Source: M55B112 sp040880545 | GTDB lineage: Bacteria > Bacteroidota > Bacteroidia > Bacteroidales > GCA-2748055 | Length of the DNA stretch: 15,375 nucleotides | Direction: 5' to 3' | NCBI GenBank assembly: GCA_040880545.1 | Contig: JBBDIE010000155.1 | Span: 1-15,375 of the forward strand | Part shown: positions 8,300 to 14,325 of the stretch, piece after piece | How positions within the stretch are numbered: the first letter of the stretch is position 1 | Layout of the letters: every line of letters starts with the position of its first letter | The notes under the pieces: generated by a model | What the model saw: only the letters and a program-made list of their open reading frames with translations | Databases searched by the model: none | Told to the model about the DNA's origin: nothing | Translations under genes and position numbers: made by a program

Positions 8300-8329
8300 C
8301 CAACCCAATCCGATCCAACCCAATTCGAT
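8300..8329. repeat. Two-copy 15-bp tandem repeat between rnfA and the HD gene
   Basis: Unit CCAACCCAATCCGAT (8300-8314) is followed directly by CCAACCCAATTCGAT (8315-8329), with 14 of 15 bases identical. It lies in the 148-nt gap between the rnfA stop and the HD gene start. No protein-binding role can be assigned. Confidence 0.75.
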
Positions 8330-8364
8330 CAATTCAGCCACTGTAAATGATTATACCTGACTCC

Positions 8365-8937
8365 CTAAACAATCCCCGTAAAACCCATAAACGCCAGGGC
8401 CATTAAGCCTGCCACGATAAAGGCAATGGGAACCCCCTTCATCTGTTTCGGCACGTTCATCATATCCAGTTGCTCCCTGATACCGGAGAACGTGACCAGG
8501 GCAAGTCCGAAACCGATGGCATTTCCAATGGCAAAGACCACGCTGCCCATCAGGCTGAAATCTTTCTGAACAGCCAGCACTGCCACACCCAAAACTGCGC
8601 AGTTGGTTGTGATCAAAGGCAGAAAAATACCGAGCGCCTGGTATAGCGGCGGACTGATCTTTTTCAGAATGATCTCAACCATCTGCACAAGGGAAGCTAT
8701 CACGAGTATAAAAGTAATTGTTCTCAGGTATGATAGCTCCAGGGGTACAAGGACATAGCGAAAAATAAGGTATGTAACAATGGTGGCAATTACCATCACG
8801 AAGGTAACGGCCCCGGTCATGCCCAGTGCCGTATCCACTTTGTTGGAAACGCCTATAAAGGGGCAAATGCCCAGGAATTGGTTCAGTACAATGTTGCTGA
8901 CAAATACAGCGGCGATGATGATCAATACATATTCCAT
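8365..8937 (-). CDS. rnfA: Rnf complex subunit A (ion-translocating electron transport, membrane)
   Basis: A 190-residue integral membrane protein with six hydrophobic helices. It opens 'EYVLIIIAAVFVSNIVLNQFLGICPFIGVS', the RnfA/NqrE signature. C25 ('GICPFIG') and C113 ('TTNCAVLG') are the conserved Cys pair that, together with two Cys of RnfE, hold an intramembrane [2Fe-2S] cluster in the solved Rnf/Nqr structures. Rnf couples electron flow between reduced ferredoxin and NAD+ to Na+ or H+ pumping. It is the last gene of the rseC-rnfBCDGEA operon and starts 2 nt after the rnfE stop. The lack of an NqrF-like gene nearby and the presence of RnfB argue for Rnf, not Nqr. Confidence 0.96.
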   Translation of the reverse strand: MEYVLIIIAAVFVSNIVLNQFLGICPFIGVSNKVDTALGMTGAVTFVMVIATIVTYLIFRYVLVPLELSYLRTITFILVIASLVQMVEIILKKISPPLYQALGIFLPLITTNCAVLGVAVLAVQKDFSLMGSVVFAIGNAIGFGLALVTFSGIREQLDMMNVPKQMKGVPIAFIVAGLMALAFMGFTGIV

Positions 8938-8939
8938 GG

Positions 8940-9527
8940 TCAGGCTGTTTTTTCTTTCAGTTTATTGGCTAAAACGATCAGGTATCCCAATGCAATAAAA
9001 GCACCCGGGGGAAGGATGAACAGGAGCATGCCATCGCCTTTGAGGAACGACATTCCAAAGATCGCACCACTTCCGAGGATCTCCCTTACAGCGCCCAGTG
9101 CAGTGAGAGCAATGGCAAATCCCACTCCCATGCCAAGTCCGTCAACCAGCGATGAAACAATGTTGTTTTTGGAGGCAAAAGCTTCGGCTCTTCCCAGAAC
9201 AAGACAATTCACTACGATCAGGGGTATAAAGAGACCCAGCGCGTCAAACAGGTAGGGGACATAGGCCTTCATCACCATTTCTACCACCGTTACAAAGGTG
9301 GCAATGATCACGATAAATGCAGGTATTCTCACCTTGTCGGGTATCTGGTTTTTGATCAGGGAGACCACCAGGTTTGACATTACAAGTACAAAGGTGGTTG
9401 CCAGTCCCATGCCAAGCCCGTTCACCGCCGAGGTGGTAACACCCAGGGTGGGACAGAGTCCGAGGAACATGACAAAAACTGCATTCTCTTTAAGCAGTCC
9501 CTTACTGAAATTTTTCCACTGGTTCAT
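8940..9527 (-). CDS. rnfE: Rnf complex subunit E (membrane)
   Basis: A 195-residue homologue of RnfA with inverted topology, about six hydrophobic helices. It carries 'FLGLCPTLGVT' (C25) and 'IVVNCLVLGRAEAFAS' (C108), the partner cysteines for the [2Fe-2S] cluster shared with RnfA. The short polar N terminus 'NQWKNFSKGLLKENAVFV' is typical of RnfE/NqrD. It lies 20 nt after rnfG and 2 nt before rnfA, so it is co-transcribed and stoichiometrically coupled with them. Confidence 0.96.
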   Translation of the reverse strand: MNQWKNFSKGLLKENAVFVMFLGLCPTLGVTTSAVNGLGMGLATTFVLVMSNLVVSLIKNQIPDKVRIPAFIVIIATFVTVVEMVMKAYVPYLFDALGLFIPLIVVNCLVLGRAEAFASKNNIVSSLVDGLGMGVGFAIALTALGAVREILGSGAIFGMSFLKGDGMLLFILPPGAFIALGYLIVLANKLKEKTA

Positions 9528-9547
9528 ATCTGAATTGTGTTTAATCT

Positions 9548-10132
9548 TTAATTTTTTACAATGCCGGTTGCCATAAAAGCATCGTAGGCACGTTGTACCG
9601 CTTCACAGTATGCCCTGGAAGAGATAGTTGTGGCAGTAATGGCATCCACATCCCCACGGTCCTTCACCACCATAAGTTTGAAATCTTCCGGATGCTTGCC
9701 CATGAACTGCACATGAAAATCTGATTTACCCTGCTCCATCTTGTCACCCAGTCCGGGTGTTTCCGAATGGCTCACCACAGCCACATCGATGATGGTTCCC
9801 GTTGAATCAAATCCGACCATCAATTTGAAATGTCCGCTGAATCCATTGTTGGTAAAGGTCTCCACCGCGGTGCCAACCAACGCTCCGTCCATTTTCGCCG
9901 TATACAGAACCACCGTATCGCCGTCGACTCCGTATTTTAAGAATTCCAAGGAAGGTTCATTATTAAAATCGGGGACCACAGCCTTGATCGCCCTGTTTTT
10001 CTTCTCCAGTTCTGCGAGTCTGATAGGTTCCTTTGTCATTTCATAGATGCTTCCCAGAAGGGCCGCAGCCACCAGTGCCACAATGGACAATGTGGCAATC
10101 ATACTTGTAAAGGTTGATTCTTTCTTAGCCAT
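9548..10132 (-). CDS. rnfG: Rnf complex subunit G (covalently flavinylated, FMN-binding)
   Basis: With the start at 10132 the protein has 194 residues. It has one N-terminal transmembrane helix (10-29) and an extracytoplasmic FMN-binding domain containing 'SHSETPGLGDKM' (121-132) and the flavinylation region 'DAITATTISS' (163-172). Thr169 is the residue expected to carry FMN via a phosphoester bond made by an ApbE-type transferase; no apbE gene is in this window. The open frame extends 19 codons upstream, but AGGAGG (10139-10144) lies exactly 6 nt before the ATG at 10132, so I take this start. The gene then overlaps the end of rnfD by 8 nt. Confidence 0.95.
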   Translation of the reverse strand: MAKKESTFTSMIATLSIVALVAAALLGSIYEMTKEPIRLAELEKKNRAIKAVVPDFNNEPSLEFLKYGVDGDTVVLYTAKMDGALVGTAVETFTNNGFSGHFKLMVGFDSTGTIIDVAVVSHSETPGLGDKMEQGKSDFHVQFMGKHPEDFKLMVVKDRGDVDAITATTISSRAYCEAVQRAYDAFMATGIVKN

Positions 10133-11117
10133 GTTGAACCTCCTTTCCAAATCGTTTCGGTTTAATATATTTGTTGAGCAGCGGCACAAACGCGTTCATG
10201 ATCAGTATCGCGAACTGGACCCCTTCAGGATAGGCGCCAAACAGCCGGATGATCACCGTGAGGACCCCGATCAGGATACCGTAGATCACCATCCCTTTTT
10301 TGGACATGGGAGAGGTGACGTAATCGGTGGCCATATAAATAGCCCCGAGCATCAGTCCGCCCGTAAGCAGGTGAAACAAGGGGTCGGCATATTTATCCGG
10401 ATTAATGAGCCACATGAGTCCGGTGAATAGTGCCACGGATCCAAGTACTGTAACCGGGATGTGCCAGGTAATAATTTTCCTAACCAGCATAAAAACAAGT
10501 CCCAGCAATAGCGCAACGGCGGCAACCTCGCCGGCCGATCCCATCATCTTTCCCATGAACATATCCATGTAACCGGGTGCCTGTTCAACCAATGCCGTGG
10601 CAGTTTGATCTCCCAATCCCTCTTTAAGCATTCCCAGTGGAGTGGCACCGGTGGTGGCATCGGTATATTTCATCCACTGTCCTGGTTCCGGATAGCTGGT
10701 CATTGCCACCGGGAAAGAGATGAACAGGAACACCCTACCCACCAGTGCAGGATTAAAGATGTTGTTTCCAAGTCCTCCGAAAGTCATTTTCCCAACACCG
10801 ATCGCCACCAGTGCGCCGATCATAACTATCCAGAATGGGATGTTGGCCGGAAGGCAGAATGCCAGAAGCAACCCTGTGAGTAGTGCCGACCCGTCGAGAT
10901 GGGTGGTAGGCACCTTCAGTATGTATTTCTGAATCAGGTATTCGAAAAGAATACACGAAAGGATGGAAACCAGCGTTACGATAATCATGCCTATTCCGAA
11001 GAAATAGACCGATATCGCCAATACCGGCAACAGCGAGATAATCACCCCGTACATGAGCTTCGGAACACTCTCTGAAGCGTGTGCATGTGGTGATGGTGAA
11101 ACAATTAACTTATTCAT
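10125..11117 (-). CDS. rnfD: Rnf complex subunit D (membrane, covalently flavinylated)
   Basis: A 330-residue polytopic membrane protein homologous to NqrB. The conserved 'SPSPHAH' (7-13) comes near the N terminus. 'MTFGGLGNNIFNPALVGRVFL' (111-131) lies in the hydrophobic core. 'DATTGATPLG' (153-162) contains the canonical flavinylation site TGAT, with Thr159 as the expected FMN-carrying residue. The subunit is the main candidate for the ion channel of the pump. It starts 21 nt after the rnfC stop, and its stop overlaps the rnfG start by 8 nt (ATGGCTAA). Confidence 0.96.
   Translation of the reverse strand: MNKLIVSPSPHAHASESVPKLMYGVIISLLPVLAISVYFFGIGMIIVTLVSILSCILFEYLIQKYILKVPTTHLDGSALLTGLLLAFCLPANIPFWIVMIGALVAIGVGKMTFGGLGNNIFNPALVGRVFLFISFPVAMTSYPEPGQWMKYTDATTGATPLGMLKEGLGDQTATALVEQAPGYMDMFMGKMMGSAGEVAAVALLLGLVFMLVRKIITWHIPVTVLGSVALFTGLMWLINPDKYADPLFHLLTGGLMLGAIYMATDYVTSPMSKKGMVIYGILIGVLTVIIRLFGAYPEGVQFAILIMNAFVPLLNKYIKPKRFGKEVQHG
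10139..10144 (-). promoter_or_regulatory. Strong Shine-Dalgarno sequence of rnfG
   Basis: The minus strand reads AAAGGAGG, then six bases, then the ATG of rnfG. It lies inside the last codons of rnfD (Lys-Glu-Val). It decides the rnfG start over the longer open frame, and it stands out because most starts in this window have no such motif. Confidence 0.8.
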
Positions 11118-11138
11118 TATATGTGTTTTGTCTTTTTA

Positions 11139-12476
11139 TTATACAGCCTTGCGTGCCCGCATTCTTTTGCCTGTTTCGACTTTACCCAACCGGATGTAAT
11201 CCAGCAACGGTCGTGAAGAGGGACAGGTGTAACTGCAGCTGCCGCACTCTATACAATCCATTACATGGTTATCTTCCAGCGCTTCATACATGCCCTTTTC
11301 CGTCTGGGCCATCAACAGGTAAGGTTCCAGTCCCATCGGACAAACGGTAACACATCGTGTACACCGGATGCATGGCTGCACCTCCGCACGTTTTGCCTCT
11401 TCATTGTTGATGAGCAGTATCCCGGAACTTCCTTTTACAATAGGTATATCCAGGTTGGAAACTGCTTTTCCCATCATGGGCCCACCATTAATCACCTTGG
11501 CCGTATCCTCAGGTAATCCTCCCGCTTTTTCAATAAGGTAAGAGACGGGTGTTCCGATCCGGGTCCGGAAATTGGCGGGATTTGAAACGGACTTCCCCGT
11601 AACGGTTACAATCCTTTCGATCAATGGCCTGTTTTTCTGAACTGCCATATACGATGCAAAAGCTGTCCCCACATTAAAAACCACCACACCCACATCGATG
11701 GGCAATCCTCCTGAAGGCACTTCACGATTCAACAGTGCCTGCACCAGCTGTTTTTCGCCACCCTGTGGATATTTTACTTGCAGTGGCTGAACACTAATTT
11801 CTTCTTCGCCGTTGGTAATCTCCTCCATTATATGGATGGCATCCGGCTTGTTGTTTTCTATTCCAATGATCGCTTTTTCCACCCCGAGGCCGCTCATGAG
11901 GATTTTAATTCCCACCAGGAGTTCATTGCTCTTCTCCATCATCAGGGCATGGTCGGCCGTGAGATAGGGTTCGCATTCCACGCCATTGATGATCAGGTAT
12001 TCAGCTTTTTTCCCCTTGGGGGTCATCAGCTTTACGTGGGAAGGGAATGTGGCACCACCCAGTCCTACAACTCCGGCTGCCAGAATCTTGTTTCTGATCT
12101 CTTCCGGGGTTGCCCCGACATTAGGAACCAGGTCGGCTGTTGTATCGATACCCTCGGCCCAGTCATCTTCTTTAACTTCAATTTGAACGGCCATTTTCCT
12201 GTACCCGGTTGAATCGGGGAAATTATCGATCTTCAGTACTTTACCGGTCACAGAAGAGTGAATATTGGTGGAAACAAATCCTTCTGCCTGTGCAATCAGT
12301 TGACCGGTTTTTACCTCATCACCTTTCTCCACCAATAGTTTGGCCGGGGCACCAAGGTGCTGTGTTACTGGTATGATCACCTGTTCCGGCAGACCGGCAA
12401 ATTCAATTTTTTTGCCGGCGGATATTTTATTTTCAGGTGGATGGATGCCACCTCTTGCAAATGTTAGTAATCCCAT
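11139..12476 (-). CDS. rnfC: Rnf complex subunit C (NADH-binding, FMN and two [4Fe-4S] clusters)
   Basis: A 445-residue peripheral subunit that exchanges electrons with NAD+/NADH. It begins with 'GGIHPPENK' (9-17), followed by a biotinyl-lipoyl-like domain (about 30-100), the nucleotide/FMN-binding 'GLGGATFPSHVK' (138-149) and 'NGVECEPYLTADHALM' (164-179), then a SLBB-like region. Near the C terminus are two CxxCxxCxxxCP motifs, C369/C372/C375/C379 and C408/C411/C414/C418. It lacks the long Ala/Lys-rich C-terminal extension of enterobacterial RnfC (RsxC), so it is the short form common outside Proteobacteria. It starts 3 nt after the rnfB stop. Confidence 0.96.
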   Translation of the reverse strand: MGLLTFARGGIHPPENKISAGKKIEFAGLPEQVIIPVTQHLGAPAKLLVEKGDEVKTGQLIAQAEGFVSTNIHSSVTGKVLKIDNFPDSTGYRKMAVQIEVKEDDWAEGIDTTADLVPNVGATPEEIRNKILAAGVVGLGGATFPSHVKLMTPKGKKAEYLIINGVECEPYLTADHALMMEKSNELLVGIKILMSGLGVEKAIIGIENNKPDAIHIMEEITNGEEEISVQPLQVKYPQGGEKQLVQALLNREVPSGGLPIDVGVVVFNVGTAFASYMAVQKNRPLIERIVTVTGKSVSNPANFRTRIGTPVSYLIEKAGGLPEDTAKVINGGPMMGKAVSNLDIPIVKGSSGILLINNEEAKRAEVQPCIRCTRCVTVCPMGLEPYLLMAQTEKGMYEALEDNHVMDCIECGSCSYTCPSSRPLLDYIRLGKVETGKRMRARKAV

Positions 12477-12479
12477 TGT

Positions 12480-13385
12480 TTAATCCTTTTGCGTATTTGG
12501 GTTAGCACCATCATTGTTTCCCGGGGCCGTTTCTGCAGACACGACTTCCTCTTCCTTAACCCGGGGTGGTGGAAAATGGATCTCGAGAATTGCATCTGTG
12601 GGACATTCGGGAACGCATTTCCTGCAGAGCCGGCATTTTACCGGGTCGATGTATGCCAGGTTGTTGGCCATGGTGATGGCATCGTGCGGGCAAACCTTGA
12701 AACATTTGCTGCAACCAATACATGCCACGCTGCAGTTCTTCTTCGCCACACCCCCCTTTTCTTCATTGATACAGCTGACAAAAATTTTCCTGTCTTTTTT
12801 ATTCTTTTTCCGGAGTTCGATAATGTCTCTCGGACAGGCTGTCACACATGCCCCGCATGCGGTACATTTATCATCGATCACCTCCGGAAGTCCGGTTTCT
12901 GGATTCATGTGTATCGCGTCAAAATCGCAAACCACCACGCAGTCTCCGCATCCAAGACATCCATGGGGGCATCCGCCTTCACCGGCATAAAGACTGTGCG
13001 CCACGGCACACGACATGGCGCCATCGTAGGTGGTGGTACGGGGCCTGAATTCCGGACGGCCGTTGCAGCGGATAACCGCGACCTGTGGATCCTGTTCCAC
13101 GGCTTCACGGCCAAGAATAGATGCAACCTGTGCCATTACCTCGTTTCCCCCCACCGGACAGAACAGATCGTCGAACGATTCTGCCTTTACCAGCGCTTCG
13201 GAAAAATTCCTGCATCCGGCAAATCCGCAACCACCGCAATTAGCAGCAGGCAAGGCATCTTCCACCAGGTCGATCCGCGGGTCCTCGTATACCTTGAATT
13301 TCTGTGCAACAAAATAGAGAATAACCGCAGCCACAGCTCCAATGGCTACCAGGGTGATAATTGTGTATATGATAATCTGACTCAT
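12480..13385 (-). CDS. rnfB: Rnf complex subunit B (ferredoxin-like, multi-cluster iron-sulfur protein)
   Basis: A 301-residue protein. One N-terminal transmembrane helix (4-26) is followed by a 4Fe-4S 'Fes' domain with C50/C53/C58/C76 ('NCGGCGFAGC', 'FCPVGG'). Four ferredoxin-type CxxCxxCxxxC motifs follow: C143-C153, C174-C184, C222-C232 and C251-C261. Additional Cys lie at 107, 126, 139, 205 and 218. This is more motifs than the enterobacterial RnfB has (two ferredoxin-type) and resembles the extended forms of anaerobes. It takes electrons from reduced ferredoxin and feeds the membrane part. The C-terminal ~25 residues are acidic and low in complexity. Its ATG overlaps the RseC-like stop (ATGA), giving translational coupling. 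Confidence 0.96.
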   Translation of the reverse strand: MSQIIIYTIITLVAIGAVAAVILYFVAQKFKVYEDPRIDLVEDALPAANCGGCGFAGCRNFSEALVKAESFDDLFCPVGGNEVMAQVASILGREAVEQDPQVAVIRCNGRPEFRPRTTTYDGAMSCAVAHSLYAGEGGCPHGCLGCGDCVVVCDFDAIHMNPETGLPEVIDDKCTACGACVTACPRDIIELRKKNKKDRKIFVSCINEEKGGVAKKNCSVACIGCSKCFKVCPHDAITMANNLAYIDPVKCRLCRKCVPECPTDAILEIHFPPPRVKEEEVVSAETAPGNNDGANPNTQKD

Positions 13386-13813
13386 ACGCCGTTAAATAAT
13401 TTCTCTAACTTGAATGTAAATGAATTCCCAAGGCTCTCCCTGAACAGGTATATGGAGAGGTAATAGGGCAGCAGTGAGGCCAGCGACCACAGCCCTGCCT
13501 GCAGTTCCGGTACCCCAATGACCGTAAGTACGATCAGGAGCAGCATCAGTAACAGGAACGGGTATACATACCCAAAAGCGACGGCCCTCATGCCGGTTCG
13601 CCGGGCAATAAGAACTTTTACCTGTTCCCCCGGATGAACTTCCATGCCTCCGGTGGAAACGGTCAGCATCTTCTCCTCCTGGTCGGCTGCCGAGCATGCA
13701 CCTTTTGCATGACACGATGCACAGGCCGACTGGCTGTTAATTCTGACTGAGGCCAACTGGCCCGTTACAGAATCCACAAACCCCACATGATCAATTGTAT
13801 TTCGATTTGTCAT
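13382..13813 (-). CDS. RseC/MucC-like membrane protein (SoxR-reducing-system family), first gene of the Rnf operon
   Basis: A 143-residue protein. The N-terminal soluble part carries a Cys motif, 'CASCHAKGAC' (C31, C34, C40), spaced as in RseC. It is followed by 'GEQVKVLIARRTGMRAVAFGYVYPFLLLMLLLI' and a second membrane helix pair. In enterobacteria RseC works with the Rnf (Rsx) complex to keep SoxR reduced. Linkage to rnfB in Bacteroidota is common and its role there is not established. It is the promoter-proximal gene of the operon and overlaps rnfB by 4 nt. The ATG at 13813 directly precedes the family-typical start. Confidence 0.88.
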   Translation of the reverse strand: MTNRNTIDHVGFVDSVTGQLASVRINSQSACASCHAKGACSAADQEEKMLTVSTGGMEVHPGEQVKVLIARRTGMRAVAFGYVYPFLLLMLLLIVLTVIGVPELQAGLWSLASLLPYYLSIYLFRESLGNSFTFKLEKLFNGV

Positions 13814-13835
13814 ACCTGGTTTTTGAAATCAGCTA

Positions 13836-13843
13836 CAAAATTA
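13836..13843 (-). promoter_or_regulatory. Possible -7 box for the rseC-rnf operon
   Basis: The minus strand reads TAATTTTG, an exact match to the Bacteroidota -7 consensus TAnnTTTG, 22 nt before the rseC-like ATG. I see no TTTG or TTG at the expected -33 spacing, so the call is weak. It would give a very short leader. Confidence 0.35.
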
Positions 13844-13859
13844 TTCATACTACTTTCTT

Positions 13860-14058
13860 ATTTATTGTTGCAGATCATAATTCGGTAAAAGAGAGGGTTA
13901 TTTATTCTGGGTTTAAATAATGAGGGGGAGGGCGTACTGAATGGGTGGAGCGAGAAGGTTGGGGGTTGATATTTATCCCTTATATCCATTTTAATCTGAC
14001 GCATCCCGGTTCAGGACTTTTTCTGGTTACAATTTGATCATCCACAAAATTTTAAAAG
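13860..14058. other. Intergenic stretch between the divergent rnf operon and cysK leader; nothing recognised
   Basis: About 200 nt with a G-rich run near 13921-13970 and A/T-rich ends. I see no ORF with a credible start, tRNA-like fold, clear inverted repeat or terminator. It presumably holds operator or upstream promoter elements for the two divergent units. Confidence 0.5.
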
Positions 14059-14060
14059 TA

Positions 14061-14092
14061 TTGTTATTTTAAAAAATAATTCTCTATGTTTG
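14061..14092 (+). promoter_or_regulatory. Bacteroidota-type promoter of the cysK leader
   Basis: TTG (14061-14063), a 21-bp A/T-rich spacer, then TATGTTTG (14085-14092), matching the TAnnTTTG -7 box used by the Bacteroidota primary sigma factor. Transcription would begin near 14098-14101, about 33 nt before the leader ORF and 225 nt before cysK. Confidence 0.75.
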
Positions 14093-14131
14093 TACCCTAT
14101 TAAAATAGTAGGATAAAAGTGTATATTTAAA

Positions 14132-14224
14132 ATGAGCAGATTACTTTCCATAAACAATCGTATAAACAATTGTTGCTGTATGCCCTTCAGGCATGTGGAA
14201 GGAAGTGGTTTACCACCCTGTTAG
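14132..14224 (+). CDS. Cysteine-rich 30-residue leader peptide upstream of cysK
   Basis: ATG at 14132 and TAG at 14222-14224 give 30 residues. Residues 14-16 are Cys-Cys-Cys (codons TGT TGC TGT, 14171-14179), followed by 'MPFRHVEGSGLPPC' and stop, so the last sense codon is also Cys. The start is preceded by 'TATATTTAAA', an A/T-rich context usual for this group. The ORF lies between a good promoter and a rho-independent terminator, 101 nt before cysK. That placement, with a run of codons for the end product of the downstream enzyme, is the hallmark of an attenuator leader peptide. The peptide probably has no function of its own; translation is what matters. I do not recognise it as a named family in this phylum. 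Confidence 0.8.
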   Translation: MSRLLSINNRINNCCCMPFRHVEGSGLPPC

Positions 14225-14274
14225 ACATTAATATTATAATGAATAATGCAGCCTTTCACATCACGTGAAGGGCT
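14178..14274 (+). promoter_or_regulatory. Cysteine-responsive transcription attenuator: mutually exclusive RNA hairpins
   Basis: Four segments can pair alternatively. Segment 1 (GTATGCC, 14178-14184) pairs with segment 2 start (GGCATGT, 14190-14196): 5 Watson-Crick and 2 G-U pairs, 5-nt loop. Segment 2 (ATGTGGAAGG, 14193-14202) pairs with segment 3 (CCTTTCACAT, 14252-14261): 10 bp with one G-U, which removes the left arm of the terminator. Segment 3 instead pairs with segment 4 (14265-14274) as terminator. Segment 1 begins at the third Cys codon. A ribosome stalled on the Cys codons would cover segment 1 and leave segment 2 free to form the 2:3 antiterminator. With ample Cys-tRNA the ribosome reaches the stop codon, and 1:2 plus 3:4 can form. 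The pairings are read directly; the mechanism is inferred by analogy to trp/his attenuation. Confidence 0.78.
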
Positions 14275-14282
14275 TTTTTTTT
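14250..14282 (+). terminator. Rho-independent terminator (attenuator) between leader peptide and cysK
   Basis: AGCCTTTCAC (14250-14259) and GTGAAGGGCT (14265-14274) form a 10-bp stem with one G-U pair and a 5-nt loop, followed by an uninterrupted T run from 14274 to 14282. It lies 43 nt before the cysK start on the same strand with no full-length gene to terminate upstream, so it must either end a small leader RNA or act as a conditional terminator for cysK. Confidence 0.88.
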
Positions 14283-14325
14283 ACCCGAAAAAGACCAAAT
14301 AATCAATAAATTAAATCTTTAAACC

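Noticed and set aside
8217..8318. N-terminal extension of the HD protein to the ATG at 8318
   Set aside because: The extra 34 residues do not resemble the family, include part of a tandem repeat, and the internal ATG at 8216 gives the expected length and N terminus.
10133..10189. Longer rnfG starting at 10189
   Set aside because: The extra 19 codons lie entirely within rnfD, and the AGGAGG spaced 6 nt before the ATG at 10132 marks the real start.
12489..13463. 324-codon plus-strand ORF opposite rnfB
   Set aside because: It mirrors the coding strand of rnfB, whose Cys codons and motifs are unmistakable; its translation has no domain pattern.
14186..14210. Resemblance to the conserved core of signal recognition particle RNA (CAGG ... 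GGAAGGAAG)
   Set aside because: The bases between CAGG and GGAA do not form the required short stem capped by a GGAA tetraloop, and the same bases are fully explained by the leader ORF and the antiterminator pairing.
14100..14282. A stand-alone small RNA ending at the terminator
   Set aside because: Possible as the terminated product, but the Cys-codon ORF and alternative hairpins directly before cysK on the same strand make a conditional leader the simpler reading.
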